From: Pseudomonas fluorescens
GTDB lineage: Bacteria > Pseudomonadota > Gammaproteobacteria > Pseudomonadales > Pseudomonadaceae
Direction of reading: 5' to 3'
Assembly: GCF_902497855.1 (NCBI RefSeq)
Contig: NZ_CABVHU010000005.1
Span: forward strand, 124,001-188,000
DNA: 64,000 nucleotides
Shown here: in pieces, positions 9,016 through 18,214 of the stretch
How the letters are laid out: the number at the start of each line of letters is the position of its first letter
Position numbering within the stretch: position 1 is the first letter of the stretch
Notes under the pieces: model-generated
The model's input: only the letters and a program-made list of their open reading frames with translations
What the model was told of the DNA's origin: nothing
The model's database searches: none
Program-made: the position numbers and the translations under genes

Positions 9016-10304
9016 GGCTTGACCCGCCCCGGTGATTGTCCGCCATTCTCGTAGATGCCCTTCGATAGGAAGAACTCGATTTGCGCCAGGGAGGTGTGCA
9101 GGTGATCGAATACCAGGACACAGCGCAGCCCATCCGTGTAGTAGGGATCGGTCGTCAGGTTCTCGCGCGGCGCGCTCTTGGGCGCGGCCCCCACCCCCTT
9201 CACAAATCCGAACTTGGCCAGCGTCACCGAATACGCCATGTCCTGCGTCAGCGCACTGCGCGCTTCGTCGACATCAGGGTCGATCTTGTGCGTCGTCAGC
9301 GTCGCAGAATGCATGGTCAACCGGCTGCCGATATCACGGCTGATCTGTCCGACCCACACCTGCTTGCCGTGATATTGCATCGGACTCAGCCACAGCCTCA
9401 GGTGATTGCGCTGGTGGACGTTGTCACGGGCCTTTTGCAAGGCAAGGTCCTGAGCTCGCCCGAACAGATAGAGATCGCTCACCGGCGCATAGGGATAGCG
9501 TTCCCCGGCAAGCGCCGAATGAACCATTTTCATGATCGCCCCCGACCACTTTTCCTCGGTGCCACGCCAGCCGCGACGCGCGAATGCGGGGAAAGCATCA
9601 TCGAGGCCGCCGACGATCACCAGGTTCAGCGGATCGCCGTTCCTGGAACCCTCCTCATTGGTGACGCAGCACGGCAGCGCCTCCAGCGCCGCCTGGAAAC
9701 TGGCGTCATCGGTGTAGTTCACAATGTCTTCAGGCGGATAGATGCCCTGCCTGAACACTTCGCTGATGTGGTAATCGGCGCGCAGGCCCGGCACGCCGGC
9801 CAGGACTGAGAAATGCCTCGACCGCCCGTCTGCCACCAGATCGAGGTTAACGAACTTGAACCCCTCGTCGAGATTGGTTAACACGAAACCCGAAGTTGTC
9901 GCGCCAGGTGCGATGGGGTTGCGCAAGGCCAGCTGACGAAAGTGCCGGTCGAGCGCCGTCCGCTCGTCCTGCGTGCCCCCAGAGAAAAATGCTTCGGCCG
10001 CCTCGGATGCAGGGAAGAAATTTGGATCGAGGCCCGGCGAAAGCAGATAGTAGGCGCGGTCTTCCCGATTTTTGACCTCGACCCAGACTGGCTGTATCGA
10101 TTTATTCGCCAGAGGCACGCCGTAGACCACTTCGCTTTCTGCGGCCGACAGTACGGAGGTCGATACCCCCAGGCCGCCATCGCTGCGCGTCACGGCGCGG
10201 CTCTTGTAGTCAAGGCTCGTCGTTGGCTGAGACTGGGAGGCGCAGCCGGCGAGTGCGGCTGCGATGGCCACTGCTGCGAGCGCGTGTCTCACCATGCGAT
10301 GCAT
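9012..10304 (-). CDS. LssY-C-domain lipoprotein, paralogue 1
   Basis: First gene of the operon, 430 residues. It starts MHRMVRHALAAVAIAAALAG with lipobox LAGC, so it is a probable lipoprotein; an alternative ATG lies at 10295. It is homologous over its length to the following gene, sharing QPVWVEVKNR, LPCC and TDGLRC blocks. No catalytic motif is recognised. The tandem of two related lipoproteins plus a hydrolase suggests a cell-envelope function. It lies just inside the second copy of the iteron region but reads away from it. Confidence 0.65.
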   Translation of the reverse strand: MHRMVRHALAAVAIAAALAGCASQSQPTTSLDYKSRAVTRSDGGLGVSTSVLSAAESEVVYGVPLANKSIQPVWVEVKNREDRAYYLLSPGLDPNFFPASEAAEAFFSGGTQDERTALDRHFRQLALRNPIAPGATTSGFVLTNLDEGFKFVNLDLVADGRSRHFSVLAGVPGLRADYHISEVFRQGIYPPEDIVNYTDDASFQAALEALPCCVTNEEGSRNGDPLNLVIVGGLDDAFPAFARRGWRGTEEKWSGAIMKMVHSALAGERYPYAPVSDLYLFGRAQDLALQKARDNVHQRNHLRLWLSPMQYHGKQVWVGQISRDIGSRLTMHSATLTTHKIDPDVDEARSALTQDMAYSVTLAKFGFVKGVGAAPKSAPRENLTTDPYYTDGLRCVLVFDHLHTSLAQIEFFLSKGIYENGGQSPGRVKP

Positions 10305-10450
10305 CGCGTAACCTCATCAACTGAGCTTCGCTGCCCTGCCTGGGTAATCCGTGGCGACTGCGCACATCAGTTTCCATGTCTCAGCCTTTCATTATGAACC
10401 GCCCCGGGAAATGCGCAGGTTTTTTGTATCTGTAGCAGGGACGCTGTCAT

Positions 10451-10655
10451 CTACACTGAAGTCTGTTAGCGTTTTTTCCACAAATCACGGATTTAGTATC
10501 AAATTTCATCCAGCATTAGCGTTTTCACACCGACGAAAATTATCGTTTTCGCATAAAACAGGTGTTTTGTTAGCGTTTTTCTTGCTTCAGTAAAGGATTT
10601 CGTCAGTGCAAGTCGGTTTCAGGACCCTCGCGAACCGTTACAGCATTGCGGTTGC
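10451..10655. promoter_or_regulatory. Iteron-bearing upstream region, copy B
   Basis: Near-copy of 4791-4995, with four motifs GTTAGCGTTTT, ATTAGCGTTTT, ATTATCGTTTT and GTTAGCGTTTT at about 10465, 10515, 10539 and 10569, keeping the same spacing as copy A. Similarity continues past the ribosome site TAAAGGA and a GTG (10606) equal to the fic start, then fades. Here it drives higBA instead of fic. Confidence 0.7.
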
Positions 10656-10713
10656 ATCTCTCCAAAGCAAAGACTATCATCTCCCAAAATGGGAGGATGT
10701 GCGGTGCACGTGA
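10606..10713 (+). pseudogene. Fic N-terminal remnant / leader frame ahead of higB
   Basis: A 35-codon frame starts at GTG 10606 with MQVGFRTLANR, matching MQVGFKTLACR of the Fic protein, and stops with TGA at 10711-10713, ten bases inside higB. It retains the fic ribosome site. It may be a dead fragment, or translated as a leader whose ribosome would open the hairpin CTCCCA-AAA-TGGGAG (10681-10695) that covers the higB ribosome site. Confidence 0.5.
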
Positions 10714-11006
10714 TTGCAAAAGGAACCTTGCGAGAGTTCTGGGAAAGCAGCCCAGCTTACTCTGACGCCGAAACACCGCTTGTTGAATGGTTTCGACATA
10801 TGGAAAAGGCCATATATCGCACGCCACAACAGGTCAAGGCGGAGCTAAGAACGGCAAGCATCCTCAAGGGCGGCAGAGTTGTATTCAACATCGGCGGCAA
10901 TAAATACCGAGTGATTTTGGCAATCGACTATCAGCGGCAGCTCGGCTTCATACGATTCGTAGGCACCCACGCCCAGTACGATCAGATCAATGCGGAGACT
11001 GTGTGA
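10704..11006 (+). CDS. higB: HigB-type mRNA interferase toxin
   Basis: Toxin of a type II toxin-antitoxin pair, 100 residues, of the Escherichia coli HigB family (RelE fold), expected to cut mRNA on the ribosome. It begins MHVIAKGTLREFWE and carries the family blocks VVFNIGGNKYRVILAI and IRFVGTHAQYDQI. GTG 10704 is preferred because GGGAGG lies 7 bases upstream, although an ATG at 10689 is in frame. Toxin precedes antitoxin and its stop overlaps the antitoxin start by one base, the higBA order. Its ribosome site can be hidden in a short hairpin. Confidence 0.9.
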   Translation: MHVIAKGTLREFWESSPAYSDAETPLVEWFRHMEKAIYRTPQQVKAELRTASILKGGRVVFNIGGNKYRVILAIDYQRQLGFIRFVGTHAQYDQINAETV

Positions 11007-11365
11007 TGAACATTAAACCTATTCGCAGCCAAGAAGACCTGACCGCTGCTTTTGCTCGAGTTGAGCAGTTGTGGGGGGCAGATATCGGTTCGCCTGAAGG
11101 CGATGAGCTGGAAATTCTTGCGCTGCTCATCGAAAAATACGAAGACGAGCATTACCCGATGCCGCCCTCCGATCCGATTGAGGCTATTAAATTTCGAATG
11201 GACCAGCAAGGCCTGACCCCTCGTGATCTGGAACCCTTCATCGGCACGAGCGGACGCGTATCCGAAGTGCTGAACCGCAAGCGAAAACTGAGCCTGTCAA
11301 TGATCAAGCGTCTGCACGACGGATTGCGAATTCCTTATGAGAGTTTACTTGCGGGTGTTGCCTGA
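11006..11365 (+). CDS. higA: HigA-type antitoxin
   Basis: Antitoxin partner of HigB, 119 residues. The C-terminal half has a Cro/CI helix-turn-helix (MDQQGLTPRDLEPFIGTSGR followed by VSEVLNRKRKLSLSMI), which would bind the toxin promoter; the N-terminal half (LEILALLIEKYEDEHYPMP) matches the HigA dimer/toxin-neutralising region. The start ATG shares a base with the toxin stop, so translation is coupled. A strong terminator follows at 11395. It is probably autoregulated, perhaps through the upstream iterons. Confidence 0.9.
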   Translation: MNIKPIRSQEDLTAAFARVEQLWGADIGSPEGDELEILALLIEKYEDEHYPMPPSDPIEAIKFRMDQQGLTPRDLEPFIGTSGRVSEVLNRKRKLSLSMIKRLHDGLRIPYESLLAGVA

Positions 11366-11394
11366 CACTCAGAAGAGCACGAAGTGGCGCTAGC

Positions 11395-11427
11395 AAAAAA
11401 ACCGGTCATTAGTGACCGGTTTTTTTG
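11395..11427 (+). terminator. Rho-independent terminator of higBA
   Basis: AAAAAAACCGGTCA-TTAG-TGACCGGTTTTTTT, a perfect stem flanked by A and T runs, 30 bases after the higA stop. Confidence 0.9.
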
Positions 11428-11644
11428 TGGGCGTGATTTGATGAAACGTTGTTTCTTCCTCCTGGGAAGCAAGTCAACGCATGTCAATTTTAAGTGCCGA
11501 TTGGCCATTATTCGAGGGGCCCGATCGACGCCTACTTTCAATAAGGCAACGTCCTACACCACTCTGGGAATTTTCCGTAGACTTGCGCATTGCTGCGCCT
11601 TTGTCACGAGGCCTATAGTCCGATCCGCGTCCACATGACGTATC

Positions 11645-11820
11645 GGGTTTGGCGACTCGATGGCAAGGCACAGAAACCTCCGAGCCAGCTCGGAGTGTTT
11701 CTGAACGCACTTGGCTACCTGTTTTTTGGTGGCTGTGCGTGGGAGACCTTCGGGTCTGCCGGTTTGTGCCTTGTCCGGTTCGCCAACCCGCGTACAGCTA
11801 CCACCCTTTGTTTGGCGACA
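11645..11820 (+). ncRNA. C4-like structured antisense RNA leader
   Basis: A three-way-junction RNA can be drawn: outer helix GGTGGCTGTGCGTGGG (11728-11743) with CCC..CCACC (11787-11805), hairpin AGACC-TTCG-GGTCT (11744-11757), and hairpin GCCGG/CCGGT (11758-11779) with a 12-nt loop. The loop segment TGTGCCTTG (11765-11773) is perfectly complementary to CAAGGCACA (11664-11672), and junction TCGCCAA (11780-11786) to TTGGCGA at 11649-11655 and 11812-11818. A further hairpin CTCCGAG-CCAG-CTCGGAG lies at 11678-11695. This fits the phage-type C4 antisense RNA class. It lies upstream of the gene at 11863 and probably controls it. Confidence 0.6.
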
Positions 11821-11862
11821 ACGAGTGGTAGGTCACCTGACTTCACTTCAAGGCAATCACTC

Positions 11863-12132
11863 ATGAAAGATTACATGGCTTTAACCAGCAACGCCGACGA
11901 CCTTCCCTCGCTGTATGTAAACACCACCCAACCGCTGCACTCACTGCTCAGCACAGCCCGCTACAGAATTGGTGCGGTGACACAGGTCCTGGAAAACCTC
12001 GCCATGCGCGGCGACATCACCACGGATTCGGTGATCCTCAGTGACTTCGCACTGCTTTGCTGTATCCCCTTGCGCGATGGCTGCGACGTTCTGGATGTCG
12101 TTGCGCGACGTATGGATGCGGAGCCGTCTTGA
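11863..12132 (+). CDS. Small DUF3077-like protein, 89 aa
   Basis: Small protein resembling the Pseudomonas-only DUF3077 group, judged by the pattern of a short variable N terminus, then LYVNTTQPLHSLLSTA and a helical remainder ending DVLDVVARRM. No catalytic motif, signal or membrane span is seen; function unknown. It lies 40-60 bases downstream of a C4-like RNA with complementarity to its own leader, so its translation is probably under antisense control. A terminator follows at 12165, making this a one-gene unit. Base composition is lower in G+C than its neighbours. Confidence 0.6.
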   Translation: MKDYMALTSNADDLPSLYVNTTQPLHSLLSTARYRIGAVTQVLENLAMRGDITTDSVILSDFALLCCIPLRDGCDVLDVVARRMDAEPS

Positions 12133-12164
12133 CGTCATCACGCGACGATTAATGCGATAAAACC

Positions 12165-12207
12165 CAAAAAAGGGCAGATGACCTTTAGCGTCACCTGTCC
12201 TTTTTTT
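12165..12207 (+). terminator. Rho-independent terminator
   Basis: Imperfect stem AGGGCAGATGAC/GTCACCTGTCCT followed by a run of seven T, just after the DUF3077-like gene. Confidence 0.8.
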
Positions 12208-12458
12208 GCATCAGCGAGTCGAGAGGGTAAACAGCCGCGGGAAGAGGGACGCTGCGGGCGGCAAGCGTGCCGACCGGTCCGGATTGGGCTATGCGGCGGA
12301 AAATGATGAGTCAGAGTTATACGACGCGGCTTGATTGGTTGTGGACGGTAGATTGCCGATAAGCGTCAGTTGGAGGGAGGCAGCCAGGGAACGCACAGCG
12401 ATGAAATTTGATTCAGCGTCTGCGAAGCACGAAAAAAAGTATCTGAGCCGACAGATAA

Positions 12459-12641
12459 TTAAAGGTGCTTTGCGACAAAAGCGACGGCGACAAACAGGGA
12501 CAGCGCGAACGCAGCTCCGATGCTGAACGGCAACAACGTAGCGCGGATCGTGGTCGGGGCCGGGCGTCTCATCTCTTCAGCTAATGCCTCTACCTCTCGA
12601 TGTAATTGCTCAATGCTTGCTTTACTACGATGTGTGGACAT
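12459..12641 (-). CDS. Small membrane protein, 60 aa
   Basis: Unrecognised small protein. Residues 1-33 are charged and helical (KASIEQLHREVEALAEEMRR), and residues 35-58 form one hydrophobic membrane span (LLPFSIGAAFALSLFVAVAF). The start at 12641 follows GGAGGAG, an excellent ribosome site. It lies 80 bases behind the 81-residue gene on the same strand, which also pairs a coiled coil with one membrane span, so the two probably form an operon. A phage or toxin origin is possible but not shown. Confidence 0.55.
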   Translation of the reverse strand: MSTHRSKASIEQLHREVEALAEEMRRPAPTTIRATLLPFSIGAAFALSLFVAVAFVAKHL

Positions 12642-12721
12642 GTCTCTTTCTCCTCCGAGGTCGCGGGCCATGTTGAGTCCGTGAACCGTTCCTGGCAATG
12701 TGAGCCGTGTGATTGCAAAGC

Positions 12722-12967
12722 TCAAGTACCAGCGATGTATGGTGGATATTGCGTGTTGTGGCGAACCAGCGCTTGGATTTTAGTCCAAAAGCCCACAACG
12801 GCGACAATGGCGGTCATTACCCCTGCCCCTACTGCGTATGGATACCAGAGGGCTTCTTGCTTCAGCTTCGTTTCTTCGGCCGTGAGCTTGCGAGTCTCAG
12901 CCAACAACTTTCGGGTTTCGACCAATAGTTTATCGAGCTCTAAATTTTCGCGGTCGTTCTGAAGCAT
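12722..12967 (-). CDS. Coiled-coil membrane protein, 81 aa
   Basis: Unrecognised small protein. The N-terminal 40 residues form a strongly charged heptad-like helix with two internal repeats (LLVETRKLLAETRKLTAEE), then a membrane span near residues 43-62 (AVGAGVMTAIVAVVGFWTKI). A ribosome site AAGGAT precedes ATG 12967. It is the first gene of a likely two-gene unit with the 60-residue membrane protein downstream. Similar coiled-coil plus one-span proteins occur near phage and mobile genes, but no such gene is adjacent here. Confidence 0.6.
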   Translation of the reverse strand: MLQNDRENLELDKLLVETRKLLAETRKLTAEETKLKQEALWYPYAVGAGVMTAIVAVVGFWTKIQALVRHNTQYPPYIAGT

Positions 12968-13091
12968 TGATCATCCTTCTCGGTTTTTAGCCGCCGCCCT
13001 AAGCGCCGCATTCTGCGAAGCCGGCAAATCGGTTGGACGTCAATCGCTAATCATCAATCGTGCAGTCCGTTCTGCGAGCACTATTTCCTAT

Positions 13092-13349
13092 CTACTCAGC
13101 TATGGATAGCGGGTGACTCCTACCTAGTTTGTAGGCAAACTCCGAGAGTTGCGTATGAAAGAGTGCCTGGACGCGAGCCAGCACATCGTCGATCACCCCA
13201 TCGGGAACTGACTCAACGCGCTTCGCGCCCCAGGCCTCAAGGTCAACGGTACGGATCTGGTTACACAGACGGGCTGCATTGCGTTCCAGGCGGCAAGGTC
13301 TGCTGGCTATGGCGCAGACGTGCGCTGAAGGTGTGTTGGCCGCACGCGT
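13092..13349 (-). pseudogene. C-terminal remnant of an unknown gene
   Basis: On the minus strand a frame open from 13349 to a TAG at 13092 has protein-like composition, including LERNAARLCNQIRTVDLEAW and DDVLARVQALFHTQLSEFAY, with no start codon before the conserved-looking part and an in-frame stop at 13350-13352. It looks like the tail of a helical protein whose front was lost beside the sucrose porin gene. I do not recognise the family. Confidence 0.35.
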
Positions 13350-13356
13350 TCAAATA

Positions 13357-15033
<1,677 letters not shown>

Positions 15034-15047
15034 CTACATTTGGCGAT

Positions 15048-15059
15048 GTTAACGTTAAC
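15048..15059. promoter_or_regulatory. Likely LacI-family operator
   Basis: GTTAACGTTAAC is a perfect 12-bp palindrome with the central CG typical of LacI-family operators. It sits 31 bases before the binding-protein start and 126 before the porin start, so the repressor at 20935 could control both directions. Confidence 0.6.
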
Positions 15060-15089
15060 TTTTCTAAAAACAAAAATAAAGGGGGCTCT

Positions 15090-16364
15090 ATGAAACAGCT
15101 GAAATCTCTCCTTCCAGCAGTACTGCTCACCCTCTGTGCCGGACTTCCATCCGTGTCGAGCGCGGTGGATTTGACGATCTCGTGTGGTGCAGTGGGTGCG
15201 GAGCTGCAACTCTGCAAGGAGGCTGTCGAGGCGTGGTCGAAACAGACCGGCCACCACGTCGAGGTGGTGTCCACGCCTAACTCGGCGACCGAGAGGTTGT
15301 CGTTCTACCAACAGATCCTCAGTGCGCAGTCCGCCGACATCGACATCATTCAAATCGATATGGTGTGGCCGGGAATGCTGGCCAAACATCTGATGGATCT
15401 GCGCGAGGTGCTTCCCGCCAACGCTACCCAAGGCTACTTCCAGGCACAGGTCGATAACGCCACGGTGAACGGTCGGCTGGTGACGATGCCGTGGTTCACC
15501 GATTCAGGCCTGCTGTACTACCGCAAGGACTTGCTCGATAAGTACGACAAGCAGGTTCCCCAGACCTGGGAGGAAATGACCGTTACCGCCAGGGATGTTC
15601 AGCAAGCCGAGCGCAACGCCGGGAACACCAATGTGTGGGGTTACATTTTTCAGGGACGCGCCTACGAGGGCCTGACGTGTAATGCGCTGGAGTGGATCAG
15701 CAGCCAACCGGAAGGCGGACTGGTCAATCCACGAGGAGACATCGTGGTCAACAGTCAGGCCTCAAGGGCTGCTTTGACCCTGGCGAAAAGCTGGGTGGGT
15801 GACATCTCCCCGCGTGGCGTACTCAATTACACCGAGGAAGAAGGACGTGGCGTATTCCAGTCGGGAAATGCGCTGTTCATGCGTAACTGGCCTTATGTCT
15901 GGGCCCTGGTGCAAAGCCAGGACAGTGCCGTAAAGGACAAGGTCGGGGTCGCTCCCCTGCCCCGGGGCGGCACGACCGGCACCCATGCTTCCACCCTCGG
16001 TGGGTGGGGCCTGGCGGTGTCGCGTTACAGCGCCCATCCAACACTTGCCGCAGAGCTGGTGAGCTACCTGACCAGTGCCCAACAGCAAAAACATCGTGCT
16101 TTGGCTGCCGCCTATAACCCGGTGATCGAGTCGCTGTATCAGGATCCCGAGCTGCTCGCGGCAATGCCTTATTACAGTCAGCTCCACAGCATTCTCAACG
16201 ATGGGGTGATGCGCCCCGCCTCAATCACCGCCGATCGCTATCCAAGGGTCTCCAATGCGTTCTTCGATCGAGTGCATGGCGTGCTGGCGGGCGAGTTGCC
16301 TGTCGATCAGGCGCTGGCCGAACTGGAAAGCGAACTCACGCGCATCAAACGCCGGAACTGGTAA
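15090..16364 (+). CDS. Sugar ABC transporter substrate-binding protein
   Basis: Periplasmic binding protein of 424 residues from the extracellular solute-binding family 1 (MalE/ThuE-like). A signal peptide (LLPAVLLTLCAGLPSVSSAV) is followed by the characteristic DIDIIQIDMVWPGMLAKHL and LTKSW-like late helices. GGGGG precedes ATG 15090. It is first in a five-gene unit with two permeases, an ATPase and a GH32 hydrolase, so its ligand is probably sucrose; trehalose- and maltose-type ligands are the alternatives for this family. Confidence 0.88.
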   Translation: MKQLKSLLPAVLLTLCAGLPSVSSAVDLTISCGAVGAELQLCKEAVEAWSKQTGHHVEVVSTPNSATERLSFYQQILSAQSADIDIIQIDMVWPGMLAKHLMDLREVLPANATQGYFQAQVDNATVNGRLVTMPWFTDSGLLYYRKDLLDKYDKQVPQTWEEMTVTARDVQQAERNAGNTNVWGYIFQGRAYEGLTCNALEWISSQPEGGLVNPRGDIVVNSQASRAALTLAKSWVGDISPRGVLNYTEEEGRGVFQSGNALFMRNWPYVWALVQSQDSAVKDKVGVAPLPRGGTTGTHASTLGGWGLAVSRYSAHPTLAAELVSYLTSAQQQKHRALAAAYNPVIESLYQDPELLAAMPYYSQLHSILNDGVMRPASITADRYPRVSNAFFDRVHGVLAGELPVDQALAELESELTRIKRRNW

Positions 16365-16385
16365 GCCACAAGGAAGGAAATCACC

Positions 16386-17348
16386 ATGTCTGTCTCTACT
16401 ACCCATGCCCCCTGTGACGAGCGCCTGCTCACCAGGGAAACGCCTGTACAGCGTCGCCGAGTACGCGCCGCCTGGCTGTTTCTGACCCCGATGTTGTTGT
16501 GTCTGGCCCTGGTGGCGGCCTGGCCGCTACTGCGCACATTCTGGTTCAGCCTGACCGACGCCAGTCTGTCGGACACCGGTGGCGGATCCTTCATCGGCTT
16601 GAGCAATTATCTGTTCCACAACGGTTCCAGCTGGTCGGGCATCCTGGTTGATCCACAATGGTGGAACGCTGTGCGCAACACCTTGCATTTCACCGTGGTG
16701 TCGGTGGGACTGGAAGTCGTCCTGGGACTGCTGGTGGCGTTGCTGCTGAATATCAGGTTCACCGGACGTTCCCTGGTGCGTGCGTTGATTCTGATTCCCT
16801 GGGCGATTCCTACCATCGTCTCGGCGAAGATCTGGTCATGGATGCTTAACGACCAGTTCGGCATCATCAATCACATGATGCTGAGCGTCGGCCTGATTGA
16901 TGCCCCCCTGGCCTGGACGGCAGATGCGGATCTGTCGATGTGGGCGGTGATCATCGTCGACGTCTGGAAGACCGTACCTTTTGTCACGCTACTGATGCTG
17001 GCTGCCTTGCAGATGTTGCCGAGCGATTGCTACGAAGCCGCCAGGGTCGATGGCATTCATCCGCTGAAAGTGTTCTGGCGTGTCACGCTTCCACTGCTGA
17101 TGCCTGCATTGTTGGTGGCGGCGATCTTTCGCATCCTCGATTCCCTGCGGGTATTCGACGTTATCTATGTGCTGACCTCGAACTCTTCGAGCACCATGAG
17201 CATGTCGGTCTATGCCCGCCAGCACCTGGTGGAGTTCCAGGATGTTGGCTATGGCAGCGCGGCCTCGACCCTGCTGTTTCTGGTCGTTGCGGTGATCGCC
17301 ATGCTTTATCTCTACCTCGGACGCCGTCAACTGGAGGTTCGCTCATGA
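16386..17348 (+). CDS. Sugar ABC transporter permease (MalF-type)
   Basis: Inner-membrane permease of 320 residues with six predicted spans; the first is AAWLFLTPMLLCLALVAAWP. The EAA loop that contacts the ATPase is visible as YEAARVDGIHPLKVFWRVTLP near residue 220. It starts 21 bases after the binding-protein gene behind AAGGA, and its stop overlaps the next permease start (ATGA). Together with that subunit it forms the transport channel. Confidence 0.9.
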   Translation: MSVSTTHAPCDERLLTRETPVQRRRVRAAWLFLTPMLLCLALVAAWPLLRTFWFSLTDASLSDTGGGSFIGLSNYLFHNGSSWSGILVDPQWWNAVRNTLHFTVVSVGLEVVLGLLVALLLNIRFTGRSLVRALILIPWAIPTIVSAKIWSWMLNDQFGIINHMMLSVGLIDAPLAWTADADLSMWAVIIVDVWKTVPFVTLLMLAALQMLPSDCYEAARVDGIHPLKVFWRVTLPLLMPALLVAAIFRILDSLRVFDVIYVLTSNSSSTMSMSVYARQHLVEFQDVGYGSAASTLLFLVVAVIAMLYLYLGRRQLEVRS

Positions 17349-18187
17349 ACCAGCGCCAACTCAAAAAAGCGCTGTTGCGCATCGGCTTCTGGTGTCTGAT
17401 CGGGGTTTTGCTGCTGTATGCGGTCTTCCCTTTCTATTACGCCATCGTGACTTCGCTGAAGCCGTCCAGTGCCTTGTTCGAGGTGAGCTACTGGATCGAC
17501 AGCCCCGACTTCTCCAATTACGCGGCGATACTCCACCAAGTCTCATTCCTGCGGGCTATCGGTAACTCGCTGGTGGTTGCGCTGTGCGTGGTGACGCTGG
17601 CGCTGTTCCTCAGTGTGACTGCCGCCTATGCCTTGGGAAGGGTGAAGTTCCGTGGGCGTGGCACAGTGTTGATGATGGTGCTAGGCGTGTCGATGTTTCC
17701 CCAGGTCGCTGTGCTGTCGGGGCTGTTCGAAGTGATCCGCGCCCTGGGCCTGTACAACACGTCTTTGGCGTTGATCCTGAGCTACACGATTTTCACCCTG
17801 CCCTTCACCGTCTGGGTGCTGACCACGTTCATGGGGCAACTGCCCCATGAACTGGAAGAAGCGGCAATCATGGATGGCGCCTCGCCCTGGGTCACGCTGA
17901 CCCGGGTGCTATTGCCGCTGCTCTGGCCCGCACTGGTCACCACTGGCTTATTGGCCTTTATCGCTGCGTGGAACGAGTTCCTGTTTGCCCTGACCTTCAC
18001 CCTCACCGACACGCAACGCACGGTGCCGGTCGCCATCGCCCTGATTTCCGGCGGCAGCCCCCATGAGCTGCCTTGGGGGCTGTTGATGGCCGCATCGGTG
18101 GTGGTCACCGTCCCACTGGTGATTCTGGTGCTGATCTTCCAGCGCCGAATCGTTTCCGGTCTCACTGCCGGCGCGTTAAAGGGTTGA
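17345..18187 (+). CDS. Sugar ABC transporter permease (MalG-type)
   Basis: Second permease subunit, 280 residues and six spans, starting MNQRQLKKALLRIGFW. The EAA loop reads LEEAAIMDGASPWVTLTRVLLP near residue 175. The start overlaps the stop of the MalF-type gene, so the two are translationally coupled. A further upstream frame extends back to 16940 but runs inside the previous permease and is not credible. The next gene, the ATPase, begins 27 bases later. Confidence 0.9.
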   Translation: MNQRQLKKALLRIGFWCLIGVLLLYAVFPFYYAIVTSLKPSSALFEVSYWIDSPDFSNYAAILHQVSFLRAIGNSLVVALCVVTLALFLSVTAAYALGRVKFRGRGTVLMMVLGVSMFPQVAVLSGLFEVIRALGLYNTSLALILSYTIFTLPFTVWVLTTFMGQLPHELEEAAIMDGASPWVTLTRVLLPLLWPALVTTGLLAFIAAWNEFLFALTFTLTDTQRTVPVAIALISGGSPHELPWGLLMAASVVVTVPLVILVLIFQRRIVSGLTAGALKG

Positions 18188-18214
18188 TGCCCAACAACTA
18201 CAAGGAACAGCATC

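Noticed and set aside
7618..9809. Long plus-strand open frames across the LssY operon
   Set aside because: They arise from high G+C in the minus-strand genes; the minus-strand frames have signal peptides, overlaps and mutual homology.
12133..12458. Possible gene between the DUF3077-like gene and the small membrane proteins
   Set aside because: Only a terminator is evident; the short frame at 12335 has no ribosome site or protein-like composition.
15048..15059. GTTAACGTTAAC taken as another member of the TTAACGTTTT iteron family
   Set aside because: It is a single perfect palindrome of LacI type without the direct-repeat array, so the resemblance is probably chance.
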